DNA of 22,170 nt from Candidatus Faecousia faecipullorum (GCA_018710805.1 DVJG01000044.1:1-22170); one strand, 5' to 3'. Positions 6,695 through 14,561 are shown, counted from the first letter of the stretch. Notes: generated from the letters alone by a model not told the origin. Program-made: numbers and translations.

Positions 6695-8257
6695 TCAGAC
6701 CATACTCTCTTCCCAGCAGTCGGGAGCGGTGAGGCCCATCATTTTGACAATGGTGGGAGCCACATTGGCGAGGCCGAAGTTACCTTCCTTCACAGTCCAT
6801 TTGTGGTCCTTATCGTAGATGATGAAGGGCACGGGATTCAGAGAGTGGGCGGTGCGGACGGAGGTTTTCCCCTTCTTGGTCTCCGTCATCTGGTCGGCGT
6901 TGCCGTGGTCGGCAGTGATGAGGACGATGTAGCCGTACTTGTCGGCGGCTTCCAGAATGGCGGCAAGGCCCTTGTCAACGCATTCCATGGCGTAGACCAC
7001 GGCATCCATGACGCCGGTGTGGCCCACCATGTCGCCGTTGGGGTAGTTGCAGCGCAGGAACTGGAACTTGCCGGAGGCCATGTTCTCCACCATCTTCTCG
7101 GTGATCTCCTTGGACTTCATGGCAGGTGCCTGCTCGAAGGGAATCACGTCGGAGGGCACTTCCTCGTAGACTTCCAGGCTTTCGTCCACCTTGCCGGAGC
7201 GGTTGCCGTTCCAGAAATAGGTCACATGGCCGTACTTCTGGGTCTCGGACAGGGCATACTCGTGGATGCCTGCGGCGCAGAGGACCTCGGTGAGGGTGTT
7301 GGTGATGACGGGAGGCTGGACCAGGTAGTGCTCAGGGATGTTCAGGTCTCCGTCGTACTGGAGCATACCTGCGAACTTGACGCCGGTGTAGCCGGGACGG
7401 TCGAACTTATCAAAGTCCTTCCGGTCGAAGGCCAGGCTGATTTCCTGGGCACGGTCGCCCCGGAAGTTATAGAGAATCACGCTGTCGCCGTTGGCGATCT
7501 TCGCCACAGGCTCGCCGTTTCTTGCCACCACGAAGGCAGGCAGGTCCTGGTCGATGCAGCCGGTCTCGGCCCGGTAGGTCTCGATGGCCTCCCTGGCGGA
7601 AGCGAACATCCGGCCCTGGCCCTGGACATGGGTCCGCCAGCCGGCCTCCACCATGGCCCAGTTGGCTTCATAGCGGTCCATGGTGATCTTCATACGGCCG
7701 CCGCCGGAGGCGATGGCGTAGTCACAGCCGTCCTGGGAGAGCTCGGCCAGGACGGTTTCCAGCTGGTCCACATAGTCCAGCGCAGAGGTGGCAGGCACGT
7801 CACGGCCGTCCAGCAGAATGTGGCAGTAGGCCTTTTTGACGCCCTCTTTCTTGGCCTGGCGCAGCAGGGCAATCAGGTGGTTGATGTTGGAGTGGACGTT
7901 GCCGTCGGACAGCAGGCCCAAAAAGTGCATGGCCTTGCCGGACAGCGCATTGGCAACCAGGTCCTTCCAGGTGTCGGAGCCATAGAGGGTGCCGTTTTCG
8001 ATGGACTCGCCCACCAGCTTGGCGCCTTGGGAGTAGACCTGACCGCAGCCCAGAGCGTTGTGGCCCACTTCGGAGTTGCCCATATCGTCGTCGCTGGGCA
8101 GACCGACGGCAGTGCCGTGGGCTTTCAGATAGGTGTGAGGACAGGTGGCAAGGAGCTTATCCAGAGTGGGAGTGGAAGCGACCGCCACAGCGTCGCCGCT
8201 GCCGCCGTCGCCCTTGCCGACGCCGTCCATAATGACCAGAACAATGGGTTTTTCCAT
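6695..8257 (-). CDS. gpmI: 2,3-bisphosphoglycerate-independent phosphoglycerate mutase
   Basis: A 520-residue cytosolic enzyme that interconverts 3- and 2-phosphoglycerate in glycolysis. It belongs to the alkaline-phosphatase superfamily and binds two divalent metals, typically manganese. Visible motifs are VLVIMDGVG at 6-14 (first metal aspartate), DMGNSEVGHNALG at 58-70 with the expected phosphoserine nucleophile at Ser62, and ITADHGNADQM near the C-terminus, followed by TAHSLNPVPF. The length fits the family (about 510-520). The ATG at 8257 has GGAGG 7 bases upstream, and a good sigma-A promoter lies about 55-80 bases further up. The Asp23 and fakA genes follow on the same strand. The assignment is secure. 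Confidence 0.96.
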   Translation of the reverse strand: MEKPIVLVIMDGVGKGDGGSGDAVAVASTPTLDKLLATCPHTYLKAHGTAVGLPSDDDMGNSEVGHNALGCGQVYSQGAKLVGESIENGTLYGSDTWKDLVANALSGKAMHFLGLLSDGNVHSNINHLIALLRQAKKEGVKKAYCHILLDGRDVPATSALDYVDQLETVLAELSQDGCDYAIASGGGRMKITMDRYEANWAMVEAGWRTHVQGQGRMFASAREAIETYRAETGCIDQDLPAFVVARNGEPVAKIANGDSVILYNFRGDRAQEISLAFDRKDFDKFDRPGYTGVKFAGMLQYDGDLNIPEHYLVQPPVITNTLTEVLCAAGIHEYALSETQKYGHVTYFWNGNRSGKVDESLEVYEEVPSDVIPFEQAPAMKSKEITEKMVENMASGKFQFLRCNYPNGDMVGHTGVMDAVVYAMECVDKGLAAILEAADKYGYIVLITADHGNADQMTETKKGKTSVRTAHSLNPVPFIIYDKDHKWTVKEGNFGLANVAPTIVKMMGLTAPDCWEESMV

Positions 8258-8309
8258 AAGAATACCTCCATAAGCGATGGTTCGCAGAATTATGCAGTAT
8301 GATGCTACT

Positions 8310-8338
8310 ATTTTACATCATTTTACTTCCGGATACAA
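8310..8338 (-). promoter_or_regulatory. Sigma-A promoter for gpmI
   Basis: On the minus strand TTGTAT (8338-8333) is followed after 17 bases by TAAAAT (8315-8310). It lies 53 bases upstream of the gpmI start and just beyond the preceding operon's terminator. Confidence 0.7.
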
Positions 8339-8365
8339 CCTTTATTTTATTTTTTCTGTTCTGAC

Positions 8366-8414
8366 GGAAAAAACTTCCGGGATAGACCAATTATGGTTAA
8401 ATATCCCGGAAGTT
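8366..8414 (-). terminator. Intrinsic terminator of the glycosyltransferase-recG-surface protein operon
   Basis: A perfect 13-bp stem is made by AACTTCCGGGATA and TATCCCGGAAGTT (8402-8414 and 8372-8384), with a 17-nt loop that can form three more pairs. On the minus strand a T-run follows. It begins 12 bases past the surface-protein stop. Confidence 0.88.
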
Positions 8415-8426
8415 GTTACATAAGTT

Positions 8427-9410
8427 TTAATCTTCTTCGTCTTCGTCGTCGTAATACTCTCTGCGGCGGCTGGCGGCCTTATAAATGAGAGCACCGATAA
8501 TAAAGAAGGTGATGACCACCATAATGAGGATCAGTCCCACGATGCTGCCGATGCCGCCCTTTTTCTCAGGCTCGGCGGCAGGCTCCGTGGCCTCGGTCAT
8601 AAAGGGCAGGGTCTCAGGCTCGGTGGAAGCTTCCGTGGTGGCCTCAGTGGTGGGAGCCGTAGTGGGTTCGGTGGTTGCTTCGGTTGTAGGCTCCGTGGTG
8701 GGCGCCGTGGTTGCCTCGGTGGTGGGAGCTGTGGTAGGCGCAGTGGTAGGCTCCGTAGTCGGCGCGGTGGTGGGCTCCGTGGCAGCCTCGGTGGCAGGCG
8801 TGGACTCACTGCCGGGGACCACCGTCAGGCGGCCGCCGAAGTTTGTCATCAGCTGCATCACAGGCTCCGAAGGCCAGGGATTGTTGGCGGGGTAGTAAAC
8901 CGTAAGGTAGCCTCCGGTATAGAGGCAGTTGTCCCGGAAGGAGGGCATGCCGCCGTCGCAGTAAACGGTCTCCAGGGCGCTGCACCCCTCAAAGGACTGG
9001 GGTCCAAAAAGGCGGAAGGGAGAGGGGAGATGGATGGTGGTCAGGCCCGTGCAGTTCTGGAAGGAACGGACGCCCACTTCCTTCAAATCGGAGCCGAAGT
9101 CCACGGATTTGAGCACGGCGCAGTCCTTGAAGGCCTCGTCGCAGACCTTGGTGACGCCGGAGAGCACCACTTCCGTGATGTGGTCCTTCTGATCCCGCCA
9201 GGGGGCGGAGGTGATTTCACCGCTTCCCGTCACCGTGAGCTTGCCAAGGTTCAGGTTCCAGCTGAGTCCCTCGCCGCAGCTCTCGGTGCTGGAGGCTTCT
9301 TCCAGAGTATCCCCGGAGATTTCCTCGGCCCGGGCGGTAAGGAACATGGGCATCAGGCAGGCGGCCACCAGAAGTACCGCCAAAATGCGAATGTATAGTT
9401 TCTTGTTCAT
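8427..9410 (-). CDS. Cell-surface protein: BspA-type leucine-rich repeats, Thr-rich stalk, membrane anchor
   Basis: A 327-residue secreted, membrane-tethered protein. Residues 1-28 are a signal peptide (basic start, hydrophobic core, cleavage likely after TARA). Residues about 45-198 form a small BspA-like/LRR_5 region with repeats such as VCDEAFKDCAVLKSVDFG, VGVRSFQNCTGLTTIHLP and FGPQSFEGCSALETVYC. Residues about 203-282 are a low-complexity stalk of Thr, Glu, Pro and Ala. A transmembrane helix at about 287-309 is followed by an arginine patch and an acidic tail (YYDDEDEED). There is no LPxTG motif, so anchoring is by the helix. BspA-type repeats often mediate adhesion or protein binding; the ligand is unknown. 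AAAGGA precedes the ATG. The gene begins 15 bases after recG, in the same operon. Confidence 0.85.
   Translation of the reverse strand: MNKKLYIRILAVLLVAACLMPMFLTARAEEISGDTLEEASSTESCGEGLSWNLNLGKLTVTGSGEITSAPWRDQKDHITEVVLSGVTKVCDEAFKDCAVLKSVDFGSDLKEVGVRSFQNCTGLTTIHLPSPFRLFGPQSFEGCSALETVYCDGGMPSFRDNCLYTGGYLTVYYPANNPWPSEPVMQLMTNFGGRLTVVPGSESTPATEAATEPTTAPTTEPTTAPTTAPTTEATTAPTTEPTTEATTEPTTAPTTEATTEASTEPETLPFMTEATEPAAEPEKKGGIGSIVGLILIMVVITFFIIGALIYKAASRRREYYDDEDEED
8619..8795 (-). repeat. In-frame tandem repeat coding the Thr/Glu/Pro/Ala stalk
   Basis: A degenerate 12-base unit encoding Pro-Thr-Thr-Glu, Pro-Thr-Thr-Ala or Ala-Thr-Thr-Glu is repeated about 14 times over residues 206-264. Units differ mostly at third codon positions. 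Such runs commonly change length by slippage or recombination, so strain variation in stalk length is expected. Confidence 0.85.
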
Positions 9411-9425
9411 GGGATGGATCCTTTC

Positions 9426-11474
9426 TTAATTCATGGTGCCTTCGGCACGCAAAAATAGTTCACCGATTCGTAAGCGCAGGGCCTTTGCCTGGGGGGTGTC
9501 TTCGGCGCCGTGTTCGTCAATCCACTTTGCGGAAGCCGCCTGGGCCTCCTTTAAAATGGTCAAATCGCCGCTCATGTCCCCCACCCGGAAGGCGGGCAGT
9601 CCCGACTGTCGGGAGCCAAAGAAGTCTCCGGGGCCCCGGAGCTTCAGGTCTTCCTCTGCAATTTGGAAGCCGTCGGTGGTTTTGCACAGGGCTTTCAGAC
9701 GCTTGAGGGTGTCGGGGTTACGGTTGTGGGTGGTGAGGATGCAGTAGCTTTTGCTCTTTCCCCGGCCCACCCGGCCCCGAAGCTGATGGAGCTGGCTCAG
9801 GCCAAAGCGGTCGGCATCCTCAATGACCATTAAGGTGGCGTTGGGCACGTCCACACCCACTTCAATCACCGTGGTGGCCACCAGCACGTCGGCCTCGCCT
9901 CTGGCAAAGGACGCCATGACCTTCTCCTTTTCGGAGCCCTTCATCTGGCCGTGGAGCAGGGCGATTTTCAGGTCCGGGAAGACGGTTTTCTCCAGGGTCT
10001 CAGCCCAGGCCGTGGCGGCCTTAATGCCAAGCTCCTCGTTTTCCTCCACCGCGGGACAGACCACAAAGCATTGGTGGCCCTCCTGCACCTGCTTTCGGAT
10101 AAAGGCGTTGATTCTGGGACGGTAGCTCTCCCCCACCAGGAAGGTATCCACGGTCTCTCTGCCGGGAGGCAGCTCGTCCAGAATGGACACGTCCAGATCG
10201 CCGTACATGAGAAGGGCCAGGGTTCTGGGAATGGGCGTGGCGGACATGACCAGAAGGTGCACTTCCCCGCCCTTCCCCGAGAGCTTGGACCGCTGGGAAA
10301 CCCCGAAGCGGTGCTGTTCGTCGGCCACTACCAGGCCCAGGTCGCAGAAGGTGGTGTCGTCGGTGAGCAGGGCGTGGGTGCCCACCACTGCATCGATGCG
10401 CCCTTCCGCCAGGGCTTCCCGGGTCTCCCGCTTTTGCTTTTGGGTCATGGAACCTGTCAGCAGGGCGATTCTGATGCCCAGGGGGGCGAACAGCTTCTTA
10501 AGAGAAGCGTAGTGCTGCTCCGCCAAAATCTCCGTAGGGGCCATGAGGGCGGATTGCTTGTGATTTCCTGCGGCGCAGTAGATGGCCGCCGCCGCCACCA
10601 TGGTCTTTCCGCTGCCCACGTCTCCCTGAACCAGGCGATTCATGGGCGCGCCCCGGGACAGGTCCTCTAAAATTTCGTCGATGGCCCGGCGCTGGGCGCC
10701 TGTAAGGGAAAAGGGCAGGGTGGCATAAAAGGGCTGCATATTGCGGTTTTGGTAAGGCGCCGTCCGCTTCTCCGCCCGGGAGGCCCGAAGCAGGCTCAGC
10801 CCCGCGGAGAATACGAAAAATTCCTCAAAAATCAGCCGTTTTTTTGCCTCCATGGCCTCCTCCATTGAGGCAGGCTCATGGATGACCCGGTAGGCCGTCT
10901 CCGCCGGGAGGATGTGATAGCGGTTTCGTACTTCTTCCGGGATAATCTCCTCCGGCGGATCGCAGATGGCGAGGGCCTGCCGGATGGTTTTGAGAAGCAC
11001 GGCGTTGCTGAGCCCCGCCGTCAGCGGATAGATGGGGAGCACCCGCCGAGTGGTCACTGCGGGGGCATCCAGCGGCTCAAAAACAGGATTTGTCATATTG
11101 TAGCCGATAAAGTCTCCGGTGACGGCGCCGTAAAAGATGTACTCCCTGCCGTATTGCAGCATGTCCGTTACATAGGGGCTGTTGAAAAAGGTCAGGTTCA
11201 GCCGGCCAGAGTGGTCCGCCACCTGGACCTTCGCAATGTCCAGACCCTTTCGGATGTGGGAAACTCTGGGGGTGTTCATGACCATGGCCCGGAAACAGGC
11301 GGGGGTATCCACCTGAAGGCTTTCAATTGCCACAAGTTTCGTCCGGTCCTCATACCCTCTGGGAAAGTGGCAGATCAGGTCTCCCAGGGTCCGGATATTG
11401 AGGGCGGAGAGCTGTTTGGCCCTGGCAGGGCCCACGCCCTTTAGCATGGTGACGGGGTCTGTAAGCTTCGCCAC
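9426..11474 (-). CDS. recG: ATP-dependent DNA helicase RecG
   Basis: A 682-residue helicase that remodels stalled replication forks and branch-migrates Holliday junctions. The N-terminal wedge/OB-fold region (about 1-240) includes LKGVGPARAKQL at 11-22 and HFPRGYEDRT. The helicase core shows Walker A GDVGSGKT at 284-291, the DEQH box at 385-388 followed by RFGVSQR, SATPIPRTLA at 411-420, and a C-terminal QLRGRVGRG. The start is a GTG at 11474 with AAAGGAGG 7 bases upstream; the in-frame extension to 11558 lies inside the glycosyltransferase gene and is rejected. It starts 13 bases after the glycosyltransferase stop and ends 15 bases before the surface-protein gene, so it sits in the middle of an operon. 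The identification is secure. Confidence 0.96.
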   Translation of the reverse strand: MAKLTDPVTMLKGVGPARAKQLSALNIRTLGDLICHFPRGYEDRTKLVAIESLQVDTPACFRAMVMNTPRVSHIRKGLDIAKVQVADHSGRLNLTFFNSPYVTDMLQYGREYIFYGAVTGDFIGYNMTNPVFEPLDAPAVTTRRVLPIYPLTAGLSNAVLLKTIRQALAICDPPEEIIPEEVRNRYHILPAETAYRVIHEPASMEEAMEAKKRLIFEEFFVFSAGLSLLRASRAEKRTAPYQNRNMQPFYATLPFSLTGAQRRAIDEILEDLSRGAPMNRLVQGDVGSGKTMVAAAAIYCAAGNHKQSALMAPTEILAEQHYASLKKLFAPLGIRIALLTGSMTQKQKRETREALAEGRIDAVVGTHALLTDDTTFCDLGLVVADEQHRFGVSQRSKLSGKGGEVHLLVMSATPIPRTLALLMYGDLDVSILDELPPGRETVDTFLVGESYRPRINAFIRKQVQEGHQCFVVCPAVEENEELGIKAATAWAETLEKTVFPDLKIALLHGQMKGSEKEKVMASFARGEADVLVATTVIEVGVDVPNATLMVIEDADRFGLSQLHQLRGRVGRGKSKSYCILTTHNRNPDTLKRLKALCKTTDGFQIAEEDLKLRGPGDFFGSRQSGLPAFRVGDMSGDLTILKEAQAASAKWIDEHGAEDTPQAKALRLRIGELFLRAEGTMN

Positions 11475-11487
11475 GGCCGCACCTCCT

Positions 11488-12675
11488 TTATAGATAGAGC
11501 GATAGGTAGTTTTCTTCCGCACGGCGGCGGCTGAATCGGCACTGGAAGTCCGAGGCAATTTCCGTTACATGCTCTTTTGCCGCCATGCAGTTTGGGAGCT
11601 CCCACAAAACCGCGTCCAGGTCCCCTTGGTCCACCACGGCGCCGCAGCCGTCTTCAATGGGTTCGGGACTGCCGCCGGTGCGGTAGGTCAGCACGGGCGT
11701 GCCGCAGCACAGGGCTTCCAGATTCACCGTGGGGAAATTGTCACTGTATGTGGGGTTTAGCAGCACGTCGGCAGCGGAGTAGAGCTTTGCCAGCTCCGAA
11801 ACACTGTTGGTTTTGGGAAGCCCCAGAACGTTTTTAGGCAGTCCCTCCATCTGGGCCGGGGTCAGGCCCGCCAGGACGATTTTGCAGTTGCCGGGAAGCA
11901 TCTGGGAAAGCCGCAGAATATCCGGCAGTCCCTTTCGGCGGTCGTACCAGTTCCCGGATACCGCCAGAATCATTTTCTCGATGCCTGCCTCCCTTTTAAA
12001 GCCGTCTCCCAGAGGCCGGAACCGGCTCTCGTCAATGCCGTTGGGAATGACCTTCACCGGGTAGGCTCCCAGGAAGGACTGGGCAGCCAGTCCCGCCAGC
12101 CATTTTGAGGGGCTCACCAGGGTCATATCCTCAATTCCCAGAAAGGCCTCCCGCTTCCAGCGGAAGTTCCGCCTGGAAAAGTCGGTGAAAGACCGGGGGT
12201 AGTCCCCCTTGAGAGGGCAGCCGCCGCAGCCGGAGCGCCATTTTTCGCACCCCACCTGGTCACAGGAAGGGCTGTGACCTGTGAAGGGCCAGCAGTCATG
12301 GAGGGTCCAGATGACCTTTTTGCGGGCGGTTTTCAGGTAGTCAAAGAGAAGGGGCAGATTTATGTAGTAGCCGTGCAGGTTGTGCAGGTGAATGATATCC
12401 GGGTCGTATTCCCTCACCCAGGCAAGAAACCGCTTGGTGGCGCGGACGCTTCCCAGCCCTGCACCGTCAAAGAGCATGGACACTCCCCCGTGGGCGTAGA
12501 CCTCCGCCTTGCTTCCGATGGGCACCGCCAGGGGCCTGACGGCCTCTGGGACCTCCTCCCGGCCGTAGGCAATCCGGACTTCATGGCCCTTCTGCATCAG
12601 GGCTCCGGCCAGGTCCGTACAAATGCGCCCGGTGCTCTTGATGCCGCAGACGGAGTTGATCATGAGAATTTTCAT
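11488..12675 (-). CDS. GT4-family glycosyltransferase (WcaC-like)
   Basis: A 395-residue GT-B fold glycosyltransferase. The N-terminal domain has MKILMINSVCGIKSTGRI and IIHLHNLHGYYINLPLLF. A segment WTLHDCWPFTGHSPSC, with four cysteines at 138, 143, 150 and 153, is typical of capsular/colanic-acid-type (WcaC-like) enzymes and may bind metal. The C-terminal nucleotide-sugar domain has VSGNWYDRRKGLPDI and DNFPTVNLEALCCGTPVLTY at 312-331, where Asp312 replaces the first Glu of the usual E-x7-E motif. It probably adds a sugar to a surface polysaccharide or glycolipid; donor and acceptor are unknown. AAAGGATG precedes the ATG, and a strong promoter lies just upstream, so this is the first gene of the operon with recG and the surface protein. 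Confidence 0.88.
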   Translation of the reverse strand: MKILMINSVCGIKSTGRICTDLAGALMQKGHEVRIAYGREEVPEAVRPLAVPIGSKAEVYAHGGVSMLFDGAGLGSVRATKRFLAWVREYDPDIIHLHNLHGYYINLPLLFDYLKTARKKVIWTLHDCWPFTGHSPSCDQVGCEKWRSGCGGCPLKGDYPRSFTDFSRRNFRWKREAFLGIEDMTLVSPSKWLAGLAAQSFLGAYPVKVIPNGIDESRFRPLGDGFKREAGIEKMILAVSGNWYDRRKGLPDILRLSQMLPGNCKIVLAGLTPAQMEGLPKNVLGLPKTNSVSELAKLYSAADVLLNPTYSDNFPTVNLEALCCGTPVLTYRTGGSPEPIEDGCGAVVDQGDLDAVLWELPNCMAAKEHVTEIASDFQCRFSRRRAEENYLSLYL

Positions 12676-12706
12676 CGGGACACATCCTTTCTCTTTCCGT
12701 TTCTAT

Positions 12707-12735
12707 AGTATAATACAAAATCCCTTGAGACGCAA
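12707..12735 (-). promoter_or_regulatory. Sigma-A promoter for the glycosyltransferase-recG operon
   Basis: On the minus strand TTGCGT (12735-12730), a 17-base spacer and TATACT (12712-12707). It lies about 32 bases upstream of the glycosyltransferase ATG. Confidence 0.75.
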
Positions 12736-12814
12736 CGGCTTTTTTCTGACAGGAAATCCCACATGGCGCCATTTCAGGTATCTCGGCGGTTCCCTTCCCC
12801 TTCCCCGGAAAATG

Positions 12815-12848
12815 AAAAAACTCCCTCCGGAAAAATCCGTGGAGGGAG
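12815..12848 (-). terminator. Intrinsic terminator of rpsT
   Basis: On the minus strand CTCCCTCC (12848-12841) pairs with GGAGGGAG (12828-12821); inner GGA and TCC can pair too. Six U residues follow (12820-12815). It starts 15 bases past the rpsT stop. Confidence 0.88.
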
Positions 12849-12863
12849 ATATTTTCAGAGAAT

Positions 12864-13127
12864 TCAGGCCAGCTTGTTCAGCTTCAGGGTCATGCTGCTC
12901 TTCTTGCGGGCAGCGTTGTTCTTGTGCAGAAGGCCCTTCTGGGCAGCCTGGTCAACGGCCTTCACGGCTGCCTTGTAGGCAGTCTCCGCCACAGCCTTGT
13001 CGCCGGACACCAGAGCGGCGTCGAACTTCTTCAGGCTGGTCTTCAGAGCGGACTTGTTGGCCTTGTTCTTCTCGTAAGCAATCTTGGAAGACAGGACATC
13101 CTTCTTAGAGGACTTGATATTGGGCAT
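12864..13127 (-). CDS. rpsT: 30S ribosomal protein S20
   Basis: An 87-residue, lysine-rich, fully helical protein beginning MPNIKSSKKDVLSSKIAYEK and ending in a SSMTLKLNKLA tail, the classic S20 pattern. It binds 16S rRNA in small-subunit assembly. The ATG at 13127 has GGAGG 8 bases upstream; an in-frame start three codons earlier overlaps that site and is rejected. It is monocistronic, with its own strong promoter at 13169-13197 and a terminator at 12815-12848. Confidence 0.95.
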   Translation of the reverse strand: MPNIKSSKKDVLSSKIAYEKNKANKSALKTSLKKFDAALVSGDKAVAETAYKAAVKAVDQAAQKGLLHKNNAARKKSSMTLKLNKLA

Positions 13128-13168
13128 GGAACACACCTCCTTTTCTTTCGTAGTCCATACAGGAGCAC

Positions 13169-13197
13169 ATTATAACGCCTTTTGGTCGCAAAATCAA
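13169..13197 (-). promoter_or_regulatory. Strong sigma-A promoter for rpsT
   Basis: On the minus strand TTGATT (13197-13192), a 17-base spacer and a perfect TATAAT (13174-13169). It lies 41 bases upstream of the rpsT ATG. Confidence 0.88.
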
Positions 13198-13290
13198 CCC
13201 CCTTTTTGGGAATTTTTTCAGGAGGCCTCCAGAACCGGGCCGCCGTGAACGCCGGAATGGCAAGGGCTTGTCAAGAGGGAAAAATTGTAC

Positions 13291-13318
13291 AAAGAAAAAG
13301 CCGTGGTAAATTCCACGG
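13291..13318 (-). terminator. Orphan leftward terminator-like hairpin
   Basis: CCGTGG (13301-13306) and CCACGG (13313-13318) form a 6-bp stem with a 6-nt loop. On the minus strand this is followed by CTTTTTCTTT. No credible minus-strand gene ends here, so it either ends an unannotated small RNA from the rpsT-sigG gap or shields the rpsT promoter from read-through. Confidence 0.55.
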
Positions 13319-13381
13319 TGCAGGAAAAAATAGGAAACACGCCCCTTGGATAGGGCGGCATTTATGTGAACCAAAAAGAAG

Positions 13382-13505
13382 GCCGGACCTGTTCACAAGC
13401 CTGTGGATAACGGCTGTGGAAAAACTTGTGGAGAGTGTGGAAAACTCAGAGTTTTCAACAAGTATCCGGTCCGGCGGCTCCACTCCCAAGCCAGGCTGTG
13501 GAAAC
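13382..13505. other. Cluster of DnaA-box-like sequences inside an inverted repeat
   Basis: A perfect DnaA-box sequence, TGTGGATAA (13402-13410), is followed by TGTGGAAAA at 13415-13423, TGTGGAGAG at 13427-13435, TGTGGAAAA at 13436-13444 and TGTGGAAAC at 13497-13505, all in the same orientation. The first four lie inside an 8-bp inverted repeat, GCCGGACC (13382-13389) and GGTCCGGC (13468-13475), with a second perfect palindrome, GAAAACTC-A-GAGTTTTC, at 13440-13456. The region lies between divergent rpsT and sigG. It could be an origin-like or DnaA-titrating site; dnaA and dnaN are not here, so oriC itself is not claimed. The same inverted repeats could instead fold in an RNA. Confidence 0.5.
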
Positions 13506-13713
13506 CCAGGCGGGTTTGCATAACTTCCCGTATATTTTGCATTTCCTCTTGTTACGTCCCCTTTCAGAATCCGTCGCAATGGGTCGAAAGAGCGGGAAAA
13601 AGTTGCAAATCTGTAAAAAATCTATGACAGGGCAGGGTCAGAACCTGGATGAAGAAAATATTTTTTGTGAAAACCGCCCAAATTCTGCCTTCCAACGGGA
13701 GCGGCTGAAACCC

Positions 13714-13736
13714 CCGCTGGGGATAAAACCCAGCGG
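13714..13736. other. Hairpin upstream of sigG
   Basis: CCGCTGGG (13714-13721) and CCCAGCGG (13729-13736) form a perfect 8-bp stem with loop GATAAAA, about 45 bases before the sigG ATG. There is no U-tract on the plus strand, so a simple terminator is unlikely; it may be leader structure. No convincing sigma-F or sigma-A promoter could be placed in 13506-13781. Confidence 0.4.
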
Positions 13737-13781
13737 CCGGGGCATACTGCTTTCATCCAAAAATTACGCAGGAGGCGCAAA

Positions 13782-14561
13782 ATGCAGGGAAAAGTGGAGA
13801 TCTGCGGCGTGAATACCGCACACCTCACCGTTCTTCCACAGGTGGAAATGGATATGCTGCTGCGCCGGGCCAAAGAAGGAGACACAGCGGCCCGGGATAA
13901 ACTTATTGAAGGCAATCTGCGGCTGGTGCTGTCGGTAATCGGCCGTTTCGACAAGCGGGGAGAAAATCCCGACGACCTGTTTCAGGTGGGGTGCATCGGC
14001 CTGATTAAAGCCATCTGCAATTTTGACCCCAGCAAGCAGGTGAAGTTCTCCACCTATGGAGTGCCCATGATTGCCGGTGAAGTGCGGCGGTACCTCCGGG
14101 ACAACAGCGCAATCCGGGTATCCCGGTCCATCCGGGACGTTGCCTACCGGGTGTTGCAGTGCAAGGAAGGCCTCACGGTGCGGCTGGGCCGGGAACCTAC
14201 CCTGGAGGAGATCGCCGGGGAGCTGCAGCTTACCCAGGAAGAGGTAAACGAAGCTTTGGACGCCGTCTGTGCCCCGGTGAGCCTCTATGACCCCGTCTAC
14301 GCCGATGGCGGGGACCCCTTGACCGTCATGGACCAGGTTCGGGACACCCGGAACACTGAGGACGGATGGATGGAGCACATCACATTGCGCAATGCGTTCC
14401 AGGCACTGTCTCCCAGAGAGAAGGAGATCCTGTCTCTTCGCTTTTACGACGGCAAAACCCAGATGGAGGTGGCAGGAAAGCTGGGCATCTCCCAGGCCCA
14501 GGTATCCCGCCTGGAAAAAGGCGCCATTGCCAGTATGCGGAAATCCGTCAGCGTCAGCTGA
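13782..14561 (+). CDS. sigG: Sporulation sigma factor G
   Basis: A 259-residue sigma-70-family factor that directs late forespore transcription. The N-terminal KVEICGVNTAHL matches the SigG-specific KVEICGVDTSKL-type start. Region 2 has NLRLVLSVIGRFDKRG at 45-60, DDLFQVGCIGLIKAI at 64-78 and FSTYGVPMIAGEVRRYLRD at 89-107. Region 3 has VSLYDPVYADGGDPLTVMDQ, another SigG hallmark. Region 4 has the helix-turn-helix KTQMEVAGKLGISQAQVSRL at 225-244. GGAGG lies 6 bases before the ATG. In Bacillus the gene follows spoIIGA-sigE; here it stands alone, followed by the ymxH-type gene as in many Clostridia. Forespore expression under sigma-F is expected from the family but no such promoter is evident. 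Confidence 0.95.
   Translation: MQGKVEICGVNTAHLTVLPQVEMDMLLRRAKEGDTAARDKLIEGNLRLVLSVIGRFDKRGENPDDLFQVGCIGLIKAICNFDPSKQVKFSTYGVPMIAGEVRRYLRDNSAIRVSRSIRDVAYRVLQCKEGLTVRLGREPTLEEIAGELQLTQEEVNEALDAVCAPVSLYDPVYADGGDPLTVMDQVRDTRNTEDGWMEHITLRNAFQALSPREKEILSLRFYDGKTQMEVAGKLGISQAQVSRLEKGAIASMRKSVSVS

Noticed and set aside
8583..8810. CRISPR-like array from the regular repeats in the surface-protein gene.
   Set aside because: The repeats are in-frame 12-base Thr-rich codon units without unique spacers; they encode a protein stalk.
13382..13505. Calling this region the chromosomal origin oriC.
   Set aside because: Boxes are suggestive, but dnaA and dnaN are absent, no clear AT-rich unwinding region was identified, and rplT orientation argues against it; kept only as a box cluster.
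13271..13579. Minus-strand 102-codon frame, and plus-strand frames at 13182-13523 and 13426-13812, in the rpsT-sigG gap.
   Set aside because: No ribosome site, odd composition, and they run through the box cluster and hairpins; no domain is recognisable.
13700..13781. A sigma-F, sigma-E or sigma-G promoter upstream of sigG (GCATA at 13742 and CATACT).
   Set aside because: A -35-like or -10-like half can be found, but no acceptable partner at the right spacing.
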